Of a stretch of DNA of 64,000 nt, positions 55,463-64,000 are shown piece after piece. Below the pieces are notes generated by a model. The model saw only the letters and a program-made list of their open reading frames with translations, was not told the origin of the DNA and did not search any database. The DNA is from Agarophyton chilense (taxonomy: Eukaryota; Rhodophyta; Florideophyceae; Gracilariales; Gracilariaceae), in assembly GCA_030374765.1 (NCBI GenBank), contig JARGXX010000036.1, positions 162,557 through 226,556 on the forward strand, in the 5' to 3' direction. Made by a program: the position numbers and the translations under genes. Every line of letters starts with the position of its first letter. Position 1 is the stretch's first letter.

Positions 55463-55740
55463 AAACTTAGAAGGTAGACGTAATAAACCTCGATGGTAAC
55501 AGGGCACCGTGAAAACCCGCAGGGGCAAACGGCAGGGCAACTAGCCTATACGGTGTAGGTGACGGATGGTGGGCGTAGACGCGTGGGAAAGCCTGTTTTG
55601 TAGTTGAGAAACGATGAAAAAAAGGTATAGTCGTGACCCAAGTGGTGCCTGTCTTTATCAGATTAGAATGGGGGAGGTGCAGTTCCCTATATGCAGTGGA
55701 CTGCACTCTCCAGATCACCCGGGAGGTGCCAGCAAGGCAC

Positions 55741-55765
55741 GGTCTCTGACCTAGTGTCAGAGACC
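55741..55765. repeat. Perfect 10-bp palindrome in LTR-beta
   Basis: GGTCTCTGAC and GTCAGAGACC pair perfectly around a 5-base loop (CTAGT). It is also perfect in the 3' LTR (44231-44255) and nearly so in the split copy (about 18033-18057). Confidence 0.85.
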
Positions 55766-56254
55766 TGGCCAGCACTGGCCACAGTGCCAGGTGGCCACTC
55801 CACTAGTGTACTAAAATAAACATAATTACAACTACAATCACTAACAATTACTCAACCAAAAAAATACATGTCAACACTATACCTGGCTGACAACACCTAG
55901 ATGGTAGCTCGCCCGGAGCTGCATGGCCGATGATCCCTCCCATCCATCACCTACAAGGTCAGTGTAGTATATCGACAACCTCAAAGGTCAAACCTTCTGC
56001 CACTATACGACAAAGTGATGTCGATAGAACACCAAACGAAGGTGCAGAATCTGTAAACATATTAGTCAAAAATCGGTACCGTATACGTTGATAGGAATCA
56101 GGTGCAGCTTAAGTAATTTCGAAAGAATAGAGTAGGGGTTAAAGTGGGGCTCGAACTTCAGTCCACTGAAGTACATGAGCGAGCTTTATTCTTTCCTTGT
56201 TTGTGCTTCCATCCATCCAAGCGACGATTCAAAATCATCAACACCACCGATTGT

Positions 56255-56479
56255 TGTCGTAAAGTGGCAGAAGGTCTGACCTTTGAGGTTGTCAATATAC
56301 TACACTGACCCTGTAGGTGATGAATGCGAGGAATCATCGGCCACACAGCTCCTGGCGAGCTACCATCTAGGTGTTGTAAGCCACGTGTAGTGTTGACATG
56401 TACCTTCTGGTTGAGTAATCGTTAGTACTTGTAATTGTAATTATATTTACTTTAGTACAATAGTGGAGTGGCCACCTCG
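56255..56479 (+). mobile_element. Truncated LTR-beta, plus orientation
   Basis: It starts TGTCGTAAAGTGGCAG and follows the beta LTR to GTGGCCACCT, where it ends abruptly. It faces the 5' LTR of Element 2 head-to-head, 242 bp away. Confidence 0.82.
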
Positions 56480-56992
56480 TCAGTGTTCTCGGAATGCAAG
56501 TTCAGTGGTCAAAAAAGGACGAGTTGAAATGACCGAAAAACCCGTGAATTTATCCAAATTTGGAGGTGTTAATTTCCGAAAATATTTTCATTCGTTCATT
56601 AGTGCTAGTTTGTATGGGAAGGAAAACTAGCACATATCTGCAGTTTTTCTAGTTGTGATGGAGGTAAAACTAGCGTGAATCTTTCTGTCGCCGCAGTTTA
56701 AAGGTAAAAGTAGAGAAGTGGTGCAGGAGCAGATTCAATCTTTGGGCGCTCTAGATTGACAGATTAGTACAAACAACCGGTCCCAAAATGGACCTCAAAA
56801 TAGAAATTGAACATTTAGTACCATCCATATCAATCGCAATAGAATCGCAGCCCGACCTGGCAGACCTCACGTGCCTTGCATTCTATATTATTCTCCACCG
56901 CCCTCCCCTGTCACGTGCCCTGTGTGCGCCATACTCTCTCTCCGTCTACGCCCCCTACCAACTTCTTTCCCACCACCTCTCCTCCACCCACC
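56480..56992. other. Upstream region of the transposase; possible transposon end
   Basis: It is AT-rich to about 56760, then becomes pyrimidine-rich. No terminal inverted repeat could be matched with confidence to 63103-63375. The truncation point of the LTR at 56479/56480 may mark the insertion border. Confidence 0.4.
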
Positions 56993-59947
56993 ATGCCTTC
57001 CTGCTGCTTCAACGGTTGCTCCTTCTTCGCCCGAGAAATCCCCGCCCTCCAGCGGCACCAGAGAAGGTGCCCTCATCGCCTCTCCGCCAACAAGCGCTTC
57101 CTGTCCCCTGGCGGAAATGAACCCAGCTTCCCCCCCCGCACAAAACGCCACAAGTCTACCTCACAACTCCCCCCTCATCCTCCTCCCTCACATCGCCCTT
57201 CCGACAACGTCCCTCTCGCACACCATGACTCTTACCTCCAAGACCAGCTCTCTCTCTCCCTCCACACCCAGGACGCCATCCACGTCGCCACTGCCCCTCT
57301 CGGTTCCCCCTCCTCTCTCGCTCTTTCCCCCCTCCCTCCTTCCACTCCCCCCCTCGACAACCCCCACCTGGAGAAAATGGTCATCTACATCTCCTCCATC
57401 GCCTCCAAGCTTAGACAACGAGAGGCTGACGAACTCATCACTCTCCTTAATGATCCCCACTTCTCCGAATCAGCATTCCGGAACTCAGTCTCCTCCGCAA
57501 AGCAATGCCTCGAGCTCCAGGCAGACCTCTTCAACCAGAGAATCAGGTCCATTGGTTTCGCCCCCTCCACCATCTTCGATCCCCAGAAACGATTCTCCGC
57601 AACCCTCGTCCAGAAAGACGCAATCCATGTCCTCAAACAACAGCTCGCCCTCGCACACTTCAAGAACACCTTTTTCCACCCCATCTCCCAAACATCCGCC
57701 TCCGGCTCTCCCGCCTTCGCACACCCCATGGCAGCCACCCTCGGCTCAATAGTCGTCCCCGCACTCAAGACCGCCATCATGCAGTCCACAAAAGATAACA
57801 TCGTCTGGCATCTCCCTCACTCCACCGGTATCGACTCCATCATCGGCCTCGTCCAAATATACTCCGACAAGTCCTCTACCTCTCTCAAATATTCTTCCAT
57901 CACCTCCTACCCCCTCCACATCACCCTTCTCAACTTCTCCGACTCCTTTCGCCGCAAATGCATCTCCGGCAATCTCACACTCCTCGGCTATCTTCCCACC
58001 TCCTTCACCCCAATCACTCCTTCTCCAGATGCAGATATCATCACTCATTCCTCCTCCATCCCCCGCCAAACAAAAATGGAACTCATACAGCAGACCATCT
58101 CCTCCCTCCTTCAACCTCTCTTCTCTTCCGCCCTCCCCGGTTTCCCCTTCCGCGACGCAGACGGCGTTCTTCGTCAATGCCACCCCATCATCGCCAGCTA
58201 CTGCGCAGACATTCCTGAGGCTAAGGGTATTCTCGCCATCTCCCACGGCACCCGCCCCCAGCACCCCTGCCACAGATGCTCTGTCCCTCGCTCACAACTC
58301 CACCAACACTCTCACGCCCATCCCCCTCGATCTCTTCCCCTCACCCTTGCAGCCCGCAACAAACACTTCTCCCTCCTCAAGGACTCCGAAGCAGCTCTCC
58401 TCGCCCGCAAGCCAAGAGTCTCGCGCAACTTCAAGGAACAAGCTCTCCAAGCACTCCACTTCCTCTCCCTCGCAAAATACCACTCCCTCTTCGAGTCTTA
58501 CCCTCTTTTCAACATCACACCCCTCCTCACCCCATTCAACATCTTCCCCTTCGAACCCCTCCACAACTTCCACCTCGGCGTTTCCAAACTCATCAAGCTC
58601 GCCACCATCGAACGTCTCAGATCAGAACACCTCTTCACCACCATCAGCTCCACAAACTCCCGCCGTTCCTTCCACTCCGTCCGCACCTCCATCCTCAAGC
58701 ACTCCAACTTCATCCTCACCGCCATCGAAAATCATTCCCCAGCTACCGGCCTCCACATCGACTTCTCTACTTCCGAAAGCGGGCAGTCCCTCAACGGCTT
58801 CTTCACAACTGACGGCGTCCGCGGCATGCTAGAAGCAAAAGACTACCGCGCCCTCGACATGGTCTTCCCCTTCATCGGCGCCTTTTTCGACCGCTGCTGT
58901 GACGAAGCCAATTCCGCTCCCATCACAACTGTCTTCTCCAAGTACACAAACCTCCTCCTCACCTCCATGTGCTACAACTCCGTCCCCGAATGGACCACTT
59001 CTCGTCTTGCCAAACTCGCCTCCCAAATCCATTCCTTCAAGCACAGAGCTGTCGATGTTCTCGGTCCATACAATACCTCCAACCTTGGCACCCTCAAATT
59101 CCACCTCCTCGATCACATCGTAGACGACATTCGACGCTTTGGGGGTCTCCACTTCAACGATGCAGGCATCTTCGAACAAGCCCATACCCTCTTCAAAGCA
59201 CATTACTCCCGAACCTCCAAGCGCAGACCCACCGCGCACAACGAAACCATCCGTGCCATCGAACGCTCCGATGCCGTCAACAATTGGATTTCTCTCTCCG
59301 CTGATCCTTCCGTCACCTCATCCTCCCATGCCCCTCCTCCTCCCTTCCAAGCCCGCAAACCAGGTTTCGTCCGTGATGGCAAGCACACCTTCTTTTCCGA
59401 TCTCACCACCGCTCACAAATTCCTTCGAGCAAACCCCCACTCAACAATCTCTTCCCTTCAGGACCTCTTCTCCCCAGACACTATCGCCATCATCTCACAG
59501 ATTGAAACCCTCGCACTCCCCTCCTTCGTCACACTCACACTCGAAACACTAGCTCTCAACCAGGACTCCCCCACTCTCCGCCAAACCCGTCTCACATTCG
59601 TCAGTTCCGCATATGTCGTCGGCGGCTTCACCCCAACCCTAGACGACTACATCGCCGATGGAAACGAGCTCGCCGTCAAAGATCCCCCTCTCCCACTCAT
59701 TCAACGTATCTTCGCTGCTCCCTCCTTCGGTCTTTCTAAAACCCCAAAGTTCTCCCACATCCTCGTTGCCGGTTCCAGCTTCTCCAACCCCACTCCCACC
59801 GCCTGGGTCTGCAAGCTCAACTCTCTTCTTCGCTTCACCACCCCTTTTTCCCCTTCCAATCATAACGAGTTCGCCTTCGTTCAGTTCCTCGAACTCGTTC
59901 CACCCCAGGATCAAGTCGATGTCTCTCTCAATTTCATCTGCCTCTGA
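56993..59947 (+). CDS. KDZ/Plavaka-like DNA transposase with N-terminal zinc finger
   Basis: I chose ATG 56993, giving 984 aa, because it opens a Cys/His cluster (CCFNGCSFFAREIPALQRHQ, then RRCPHR). The frame itself is open 39 codons further upstream. A Ser/Pro-rich N-terminal third follows. The core has GVLRQCHPIIASYCADIPEA (about residue 390-405, a likely catalytic Asp), CHRCSVPRS (about 425), FPFEPLHNFHLGVSKLIK (about 520; relatives have Asp where this has Glu) and DAGIFEQAHTLFKAHY (about 720; a likely catalytic Glu). This order is that of the Tnp2/KDZ/Plavaka transposases. The C-terminus carries FAFVQFLELV. There are no stops or shifts, so the protein could be active. The coding strand is extremely C/T-rich. 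Confidence 0.7.
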   Translation: MPSCCFNGCSFFAREIPALQRHQRRCPHRLSANKRFLSPGGNEPSFPPRTKRHKSTSQLPPHPPPSHRPSDNVPLAHHDSYLQDQLSLSLHTQDAIHVATAPLGSPSSLALSPLPPSTPPLDNPHLEKMVIYISSIASKLRQREADELITLLNDPHFSESAFRNSVSSAKQCLELQADLFNQRIRSIGFAPSTIFDPQKRFSATLVQKDAIHVLKQQLALAHFKNTFFHPISQTSASGSPAFAHPMAATLGSIVVPALKTAIMQSTKDNIVWHLPHSTGIDSIIGLVQIYSDKSSTSLKYSSITSYPLHITLLNFSDSFRRKCISGNLTLLGYLPTSFTPITPSPDADIITHSSSIPRQTKMELIQQTISSLLQPLFSSALPGFPFRDADGVLRQCHPIIASYCADIPEAKGILAISHGTRPQHPCHRCSVPRSQLHQHSHAHPPRSLPLTLAARNKHFSLLKDSEAALLARKPRVSRNFKEQALQALHFLSLAKYHSLFESYPLFNITPLLTPFNIFPFEPLHNFHLGVSKLIKLATIERLRSEHLFTTISSTNSRRSFHSVRTSILKHSNFILTAIENHSPATGLHIDFSTSESGQSLNGFFTTDGVRGMLEAKDYRALDMVFPFIGAFFDRCCDEANSAPITTVFSKYTNLLLTSMCYNSVPEWTTSRLAKLASQIHSFKHRAVDVLGPYNTSNLGTLKFHLLDHIVDDIRRFGGLHFNDAGIFEQAHTLFKAHYSRTSKRRPTAHNETIRAIERSDAVNNWISLSADPSVTSSSHAPPPPFQARKPGFVRDGKHTFFSDLTTAHKFLRANPHSTISSLQDLFSPDTIAIISQIETLALPSFVTLTLETLALNQDSPTLRQTRLTFVSSAYVVGGFTPTLDDYIADGNELAVKDPPLPLIQRIFAAPSFGLSKTPKFSHILVAGSSFSNPTPTAWVCKLNSLLRFTTPFSPSNHNEFAFVQFLELVPPQDQVDVSLNFICL

Positions 59948-60343
59948 TGGGCAACAGACGACGAACAAAACCACACCGCCCACCCCCTTCCTATCTCAAA
60001 AACTTCCAACTCCGACAACGTCTCCCCCTGGTTCGGCCTCGTACCATCCTCTTCCATTCTTGGCCCCGTTCATGTACTTCGCCAAACCTACCCTGCACCC
60101 CCTTTCACCCCTCGATTGCACTGGCGCTTCCATCGATTTTACCTCAACAGATTCTACCGAGACCCAACTGCCAAGCCCTACTTCTCCAACACCACCACTG
60201 GTGGCACAACACCACCACTGGGTGGCACCCATAATAATACCTCCCAAGGCACATGATCCAATAAAATAGTCACCGCTGCTATTCTTCCATAGCCGACCCC
60301 TATCTTGATCCACCTCCTTACCCCCTTATCCCCCCGTACCTTA
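59948..60343. other. Spacer between two convergent genes
   Basis: It is about 0.4 kb, pyrimidine-rich, with a short duplicated CACCACCACTGG-type stretch near 60190-60225. It probably holds the two 3' ends. Confidence 0.5.
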
Positions 60344-62997
60344 TCACCCTCCCACTCCTTGCCTACTCCCCAACGCTAAGCGCTTGAACCGTGGTTCTTC
60401 TGGTCCACATAACGCTATATAGCAATCTAACACCGCTCCAAGTCTTCTCGTGAGATTCTCCATGAAAAACTCCTCCCTTATCGCCAGATAGATTTTCTCT
60501 CTCGACGGTATCCATAGCCCAACCGTCGCTATTCTCTCCTTATTCCCACTCACATCTCTACGATTCCCTCCACAGAATCCATCATTCTCAAACTCCTCAG
60601 CATACTCATCCTTCACCATGTTCCAGGCAACCCTCAATATGTCCTCAACAGCCATTGGCAGAAACCTCCCAAACAGCGTCGAGAACAAAAGTTGCCTTTG
60701 GCCTCCCCGCCCAACGTCTTTATCCATCGTGGTCACCACACATCCAATCCATGCATCAAGTCGCGCAAGATGCATCACCGTCCCATACACATACTGCCTT
60801 TCTCCATTTCTGTGACTCTCTACCGCGTAGCCCATAAACTCCCCCAACACTTTCAACGACACCTGATTTCGAAAATACATATCTGCCTCACCAAAGTCCT
60901 CCAAGTTCTCAGACACCTTCGATCCAGAATAAGTAATATCTTCAATCGCACTCGTTCTCCACGCACACAGCTTACCTCTCCCATCCTCCCCCGACCCCAT
61001 CAACTTCTCCTGCGCCTCCTCAATCTGCTTCTTCAACTCCGCCCAAAGCTCCGTCCCTTCAGTCACCTTAGCTCATTTCGCGATCAAATCATATCCAAGC
61101 ATGGAAAACAGCTTATCACGCGCTGCTCGCTTCCGCACCCCAACCACATCGCTCAATGTCTGCTTCATCCTCTGTCTCAAGCACCAATCAGCACTTACAT
61201 TTTCCACGCACTCCTCTCTCCTCCCCGCTTCCCTTATCGACTCCCATTTCTCTCCCATTAACTCAGTCTCTACCACGTGCTTCAACAACAAATGGCTCCC
61301 GCCCTCTGTCGACGGCGTATACGGTCTCATCTCATATGCAACCTCAATTGGACATCTCGGAACCATTTCCTTCTCTTCCACCACAAACATACTTTCCTCC
61401 CTACTCTCCCCAACCGCCTCACTTCTATTCTTCCAGCTTCGACCCACATTCTCGGTGTCGAGGCAAAGTTCCGATGCCTTCAGTTTTGCACAATGAAGAA
61501 TCCTATCATACACACGACGTGCAAATCCATAAAAGCATTCCTGCACTCCAATGTCATACTTTCGTCGCCGCGTCACGCCTCCCTCCCTCCTCCCTTCCCC
61601 AGCGATTCTACCTTTCAACGCCTCTCTCAAACTCTCAATCAGCACATTCTGCTGCTTCATTTCCTCCCTCGTCCGATCCAGCTCCGTTTGGGTCATTTTC
61701 AAACTCACCATCACACTGTAGCTGTCTTCCTTCATACGTCCCATTTGTCCCTTCAACACATTCATCTTCTCAATTAGCATCGACCACGGCAACAAACCTA
61801 TGTCATCATCATTTGCTTCATCTTCCACTATACGGACGGCGTTCTCCACGACATTTAAATTCGCATTCTCCCCGTTATCATTATTCCTTGTGAATACAAT
61901 GTTTCTCCTTACTCGCATACCTTCCGGCGTCCTTCACCTTGCGTTCACCTCAAACCCTTCAACTCCCAAACCCACCCCTCTCCTCGGTGGAAAACGCTCG
62001 ACATCTTCTCCCTGATGAGAAAGAACTGCTGCTCTTCCATCGCCTTCCTCCCCTGAACCACTTGTTCTCCCTCCAGCAAACCCCCTTTTCCCCTCTCACT
62101 CACATGCACTTCTCTGCTTTCCCTTTCGTCTATCGCTCTTCTTCCTGTAACTGGAATACTCCCCATTCTTTCCCTTGCACGCTCTCTCCTTTCTTCCACG
62201 TAATCCAAGTTCGCCCCCTCCCATCTTTCCGCCTGTTCCCCGGCGGTAACTCCAACAATCTCTCCTTCTGTTCTCTCTCGAACGACTCTTGCGCCCGCGA
62301 TTAGACCACAACTGGGTCCACCTATTCTACCCTCCCCACCACGGCTACTCTCTATTCTCCCTTTCTGTATCTCATCATCACCGTCCTCTTCCCTCATACC
62401 CGTAAAAGATGCCCCTGCTTCTTCAACGCCTCTGAGGCGGGATCCACGTTCTCCGATCATTCTCTCTCCCTCCTTACGCCCCTTCGTCCTCTCATTCGGA
62501 ATCTCTTTACCTCCTTCAGGTGCAGAGCATGGATTTACCGGCTCCACATCAGCTGAAGACGTGATTACAGCACTTAGAGTCCGCTCGGATGCATCCCCTC
62601 TCCTTGTCCTCCCTGGAGCTCTGCTCGCCCTCCCCCGTAATCCACTTCTAGGTACACGCGTGCGGTTGCTTCGCACGGCATCCCGTTTTCCATCGCCGCT
62701 CCGCACCATCTCTCCCGTAGGCGACGTGATTTGCTCCGTACGCGACGTGATTTGCTCCGCACTCTCCTCCGTCACCGTCTCCTTTGCGCGAACAGCCTTT
62801 CCTTTGCCCCCACTCGCCTCTCCTTCCCCACCATCTTGCCTTGATCTACCTCTCAGGCGCACGCCTCCCTTCTCTCCACTCGCGCCCTGCAGCCTACGCC
62901 CCTTGTCCCTTCCGCCCTCCGCATCCCCTCCATGCCGCCGTGATTTTGTACCGCGCCCGCTAGAGTTCTCGCTTCTCGATTTGCGCTTCGGAGCCAT
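60344..62997 (-). CDS. Convergent coiled-coil gene, probable transposon partner (broken or spliced)
   Basis: From ATG 62997 (MAPKRKSRSENSSGRG) a 350-codon Arg/Gly/Glu-rich, disordered, nuclear-looking region runs to 61945. The reading then moves to a second frame (from about 61927), so either a frameshift or a short intron lies at 61919-61945. That frame has a coiled coil (MLIEKMNVLKGQMGRMKEDS ... LDRTREEMKQQNVLIESLRE) and a globular part (CFYGFARRVYDRIL). After an in-frame TGA at 61073-61075 the same frame continues to 60344 with WAELKKQIEEAQEKL and YVYGTVMHLARLDAWIG. In total it is about 880 residues. I know no family. It shares the strand composition of the transposase gene and is likely part of the same element. 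Confidence 0.5.
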
Positions 62998-63102
62998 GGT
63001 TGAAGAGAGAGAGAGCGATCGTGGTATGGTCTTCCACGCGTTGCAATGCGATGGATGGGAGAGAAGCTTCGAAACATTCTGCTTCCAAAAATATACCTCC
63101 AC

Positions 63103-63375
63103 CCTTTTCGTGTTCTCAGAAAACCCCCAAACTTTTCGGATATTTTAAATTTGCGCTCGAACGCACCAGATATTGGGAAATTATTCTCCTTCGGTGTACA
63201 TGACTTTCCTTTAGCATATGTACTACGTCACGCTTTGACGTTATATGTAGCGACAAACATAGTAAAAGCCCACAATATCTGGTACACTACAATGAAATAA
63301 AGTAACAAAAGCGATGCATTTTTAATCGATTACTATGACTGGCGTGTTATTCATACTCCAGATATACTCTGTCCC
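63103..63375. other. AT-rich spacer left of the SET gene
   Basis: The sharp change from pyrimidine-rich to AT-rich near 63100 may mark the right border of the transposon. No gene is seen. Confidence 0.4.
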
Positions 63376-64000
63376 CTAATCCGCGAACAGCTCCTCTCCT
63401 ATTTCTATATCTCGAATTGCTTGCACAGAAAGCAATCTATAGTCTCTCAACTGCAATGGGGTCCGCCCCGTCCCCGGAGTTCTGATGACCCGAACATTTG
63501 CAGTTCGGCGTCTCATTAACCCGTCTTCAACCACATCCCTGTCCCTATCCCCTTCCACATACTTGGGGTCGTTAATTGTTCCCCCCAAGCAAAATGGAGC
63601 AGGGACAATCCACACCGGAATAAGAGACACCCCACTAATTCTTCCTGGTAGTTTGTGAAACACTTCCCCTCGGACGCTTATCTTCATCGCGTACTGCCGA
63701 AAACGATCAGCAGTCGTTTTCAATAGCCCCCCTCCGTATGACTTATGAACTTCCTTCCGCTTTGAAAGATTATGGTACACCAAAGTCCCGTAAAAGTAAC
63801 AAACAGTCTCACCTTGTATCAACCGGCGTGTTGTGTACACACCAACTCCAGCATTCGGGTGCCTTATCGTCGACTTTGCAATCCGACAACCACATACTGT
63901 CGCCTCCACTGCCAGAATAGCATTCCAATCCAACAGTGACATATTTCCTTGAAAACTTCTTGGCCACTCATACAGCGCCTGCCGTCGCCCAATCTCCGGT
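63376..64000 (-). CDS. SET-domain protein, partial, stop at the conserved DYG tyrosine
   Basis: The frame is open from the right edge of the window (EWPRSFQGN precedes the first ATG at 63942), so the 5' end is missing. SET features are HPNAGVGVYTTRRLIQGE (SET start), VCYFYGTLVYHN, PFCLGGTINDPKYV and, at the end, AIRDIEIGEELFAD. The next codon is TAG (63376-63378), where SET proteins have the Tyr of the DYG motif. After it the frame goes on with GTEYIW, as expected of the normal C-terminus. The gene would encode a protein-lysine methyltransferase, but the nonsense codon removes the last motif. A sequencing error or a natural mutation cannot be told apart here. Confidence 0.7.
   Translation of the reverse strand, partial: PEIGRRQALYEWPRSFQGNMSLLDWNAILAVEATVCGCRIAKSTIRHPNAGVGVYTTRRLIQGETVCYFYGTLVYHNLSKRKEVHKSYGGGLLKTTADRFRQYAMKISVRGEVFHKLPGRISGVSLIPVWIVPAPFCLGGTINDPKYVEGDRDRDVVEDGLMRRRTANVRVIRTPGTGRTPLQLRDYRLLSVQAIRDIEIGEELFAD

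Larger units (their letters stand above)
43868..56012 (-). mobile_element. Element 2: Ty3/gypsy chromodomain LTR retrotransposon with antisense extra ORF
   Basis: It is 12.1 kb, transcribed leftwards, bounded by LTR-beta at both ends in the same orientation. Order on minus: 5' LTR, PBS, leader (interrupted by a solo LTR-alpha), gag, protease, RT-RNase H, integrase and chromodomain. The extra ORF on plus and the 3' LTR follow. Gag and pol have at least three frameshifts and about five nonsense codons. The 5-bp flanks (43863-43867 GATGC; 56013-56017 AAGTG) do not match, so a target duplication is not seen. The element may be recombinant or the flanks may have been altered. Confidence 0.85.
55354..56012 (-). 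repeat. 5' LTR-beta of Element 2 (659 bp)
   Basis: On minus it starts TGTCGTATAGTGG and ends GATTGTTCGACA, a TG...CA LTR with short inverted ends (TGTCG...CGACA). It matches 43868-44500. It is 26 bp longer, which equals one extra hairpin unit plus a small difference. Confidence 0.88.

Noticed and set aside
56140-56180. Possible tRNA T-arm (TTCGA) on minus
   Set aside because: The flanking bases cannot pair into a T-stem or acceptor stem. I found no tRNA, rRNA or CRISPR array in the window.
57385-59239. Long antisense and alternate frames over the transposase
   Set aside because: Strong pyrimidine bias leaves few stops in other frames; only the 984-aa frame has family motifs.
61156-61893. 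245-codon plus frame rich in Ser/Pro/His
   Set aside because: Shadow of the minus-strand coiled-coil gene.
56993-63000. Bacterial or organellar origin of the skewed block
   Set aside because: The transposase belongs to a eukaryotic family and flanking genes are nuclear.

Overview
This is eukaryotic nuclear DNA, about half transposable elements. The host genes are compact and mostly intronless; one ABC transporter has two GT-AG introns of about 100 bp. The gene set (nuclear ABCB transporter, class IV deacetylase, YIPF Golgi protein, IMP-type protease relative, SBBP-repeat membrane protein) and the mix of chromodomain Ty3/gypsy elements with Tnp2/KDZ-type DNA transposons fit a red alga of the Chondrus type. 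That placement is inference; nothing here proves the species.

Layout. (1) 0.7-5.8 kb is a graveyard: a shattered Tnp2-like transposase, a fragment of the NOG1 ribosome-biogenesis GTPase and a fragment of an inositol-2-dehydrogenase-like gene. (2) 5.99-18.42 kb is a nest: a solo LTR of family beta is split by an 11.8-kb Ty3/gypsy chromodomain element, here called Element 1, with LTRs of family alpha. (3) 19.5-41.7 kb is the host gene island: an SBBP beta-propeller membrane protein (-), a two-TM protein (+), an unknown protein (+), a second two-TM protein (+), an IMP2-like protein without the catalytic dyad (+), an ABCB full transporter (-), a class IV histone deacetylase (-) and a YIPF1/2-type Golgi protein (-). 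Wide intergenic stretches separate them. (4) 43.0-43.2 kb is the tail of a non-LTR retroelement. (5) 43.87-56.01 kb is Element 2, a 12.1-kb minus-strand relative of Element 1 bounded by beta LTRs; a solo alpha LTR sits in its leader. (6) 56.26-56.48 kb is a truncated beta LTR. (7) 56.9-63.0 kb is a strongly pyrimidine-rich (+ strand) block holding an intact 984-aa KDZ/Plavaka-like transposase (+) and a convergent coiled-coil gene (-), probably one DNA transposon. (8) The right edge holds a partial SET-domain gene (-).

The most interesting signal is in the two retrotransposons. Both have gag, protease, RT, RNase H, integrase and chromodomain on one strand, then a long additional ORF on the opposite strand between the chromodomain and the 3' LTR. 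The two antisense proteins are clearly related to each other (a WW...PPV.(Y)GS...(W)S core in the same order) although the flanking LTRs are of different families. Both elements also share a primer-binding site at the same 3-nt offset from the LTR. Both copies are decayed by nonsense codons and frameshifts, so the protein is conserved across the family but is not intact here. Antisense extra ORFs are known from a few plant gypsy elements (for example Grande); I do not recognise this protein.
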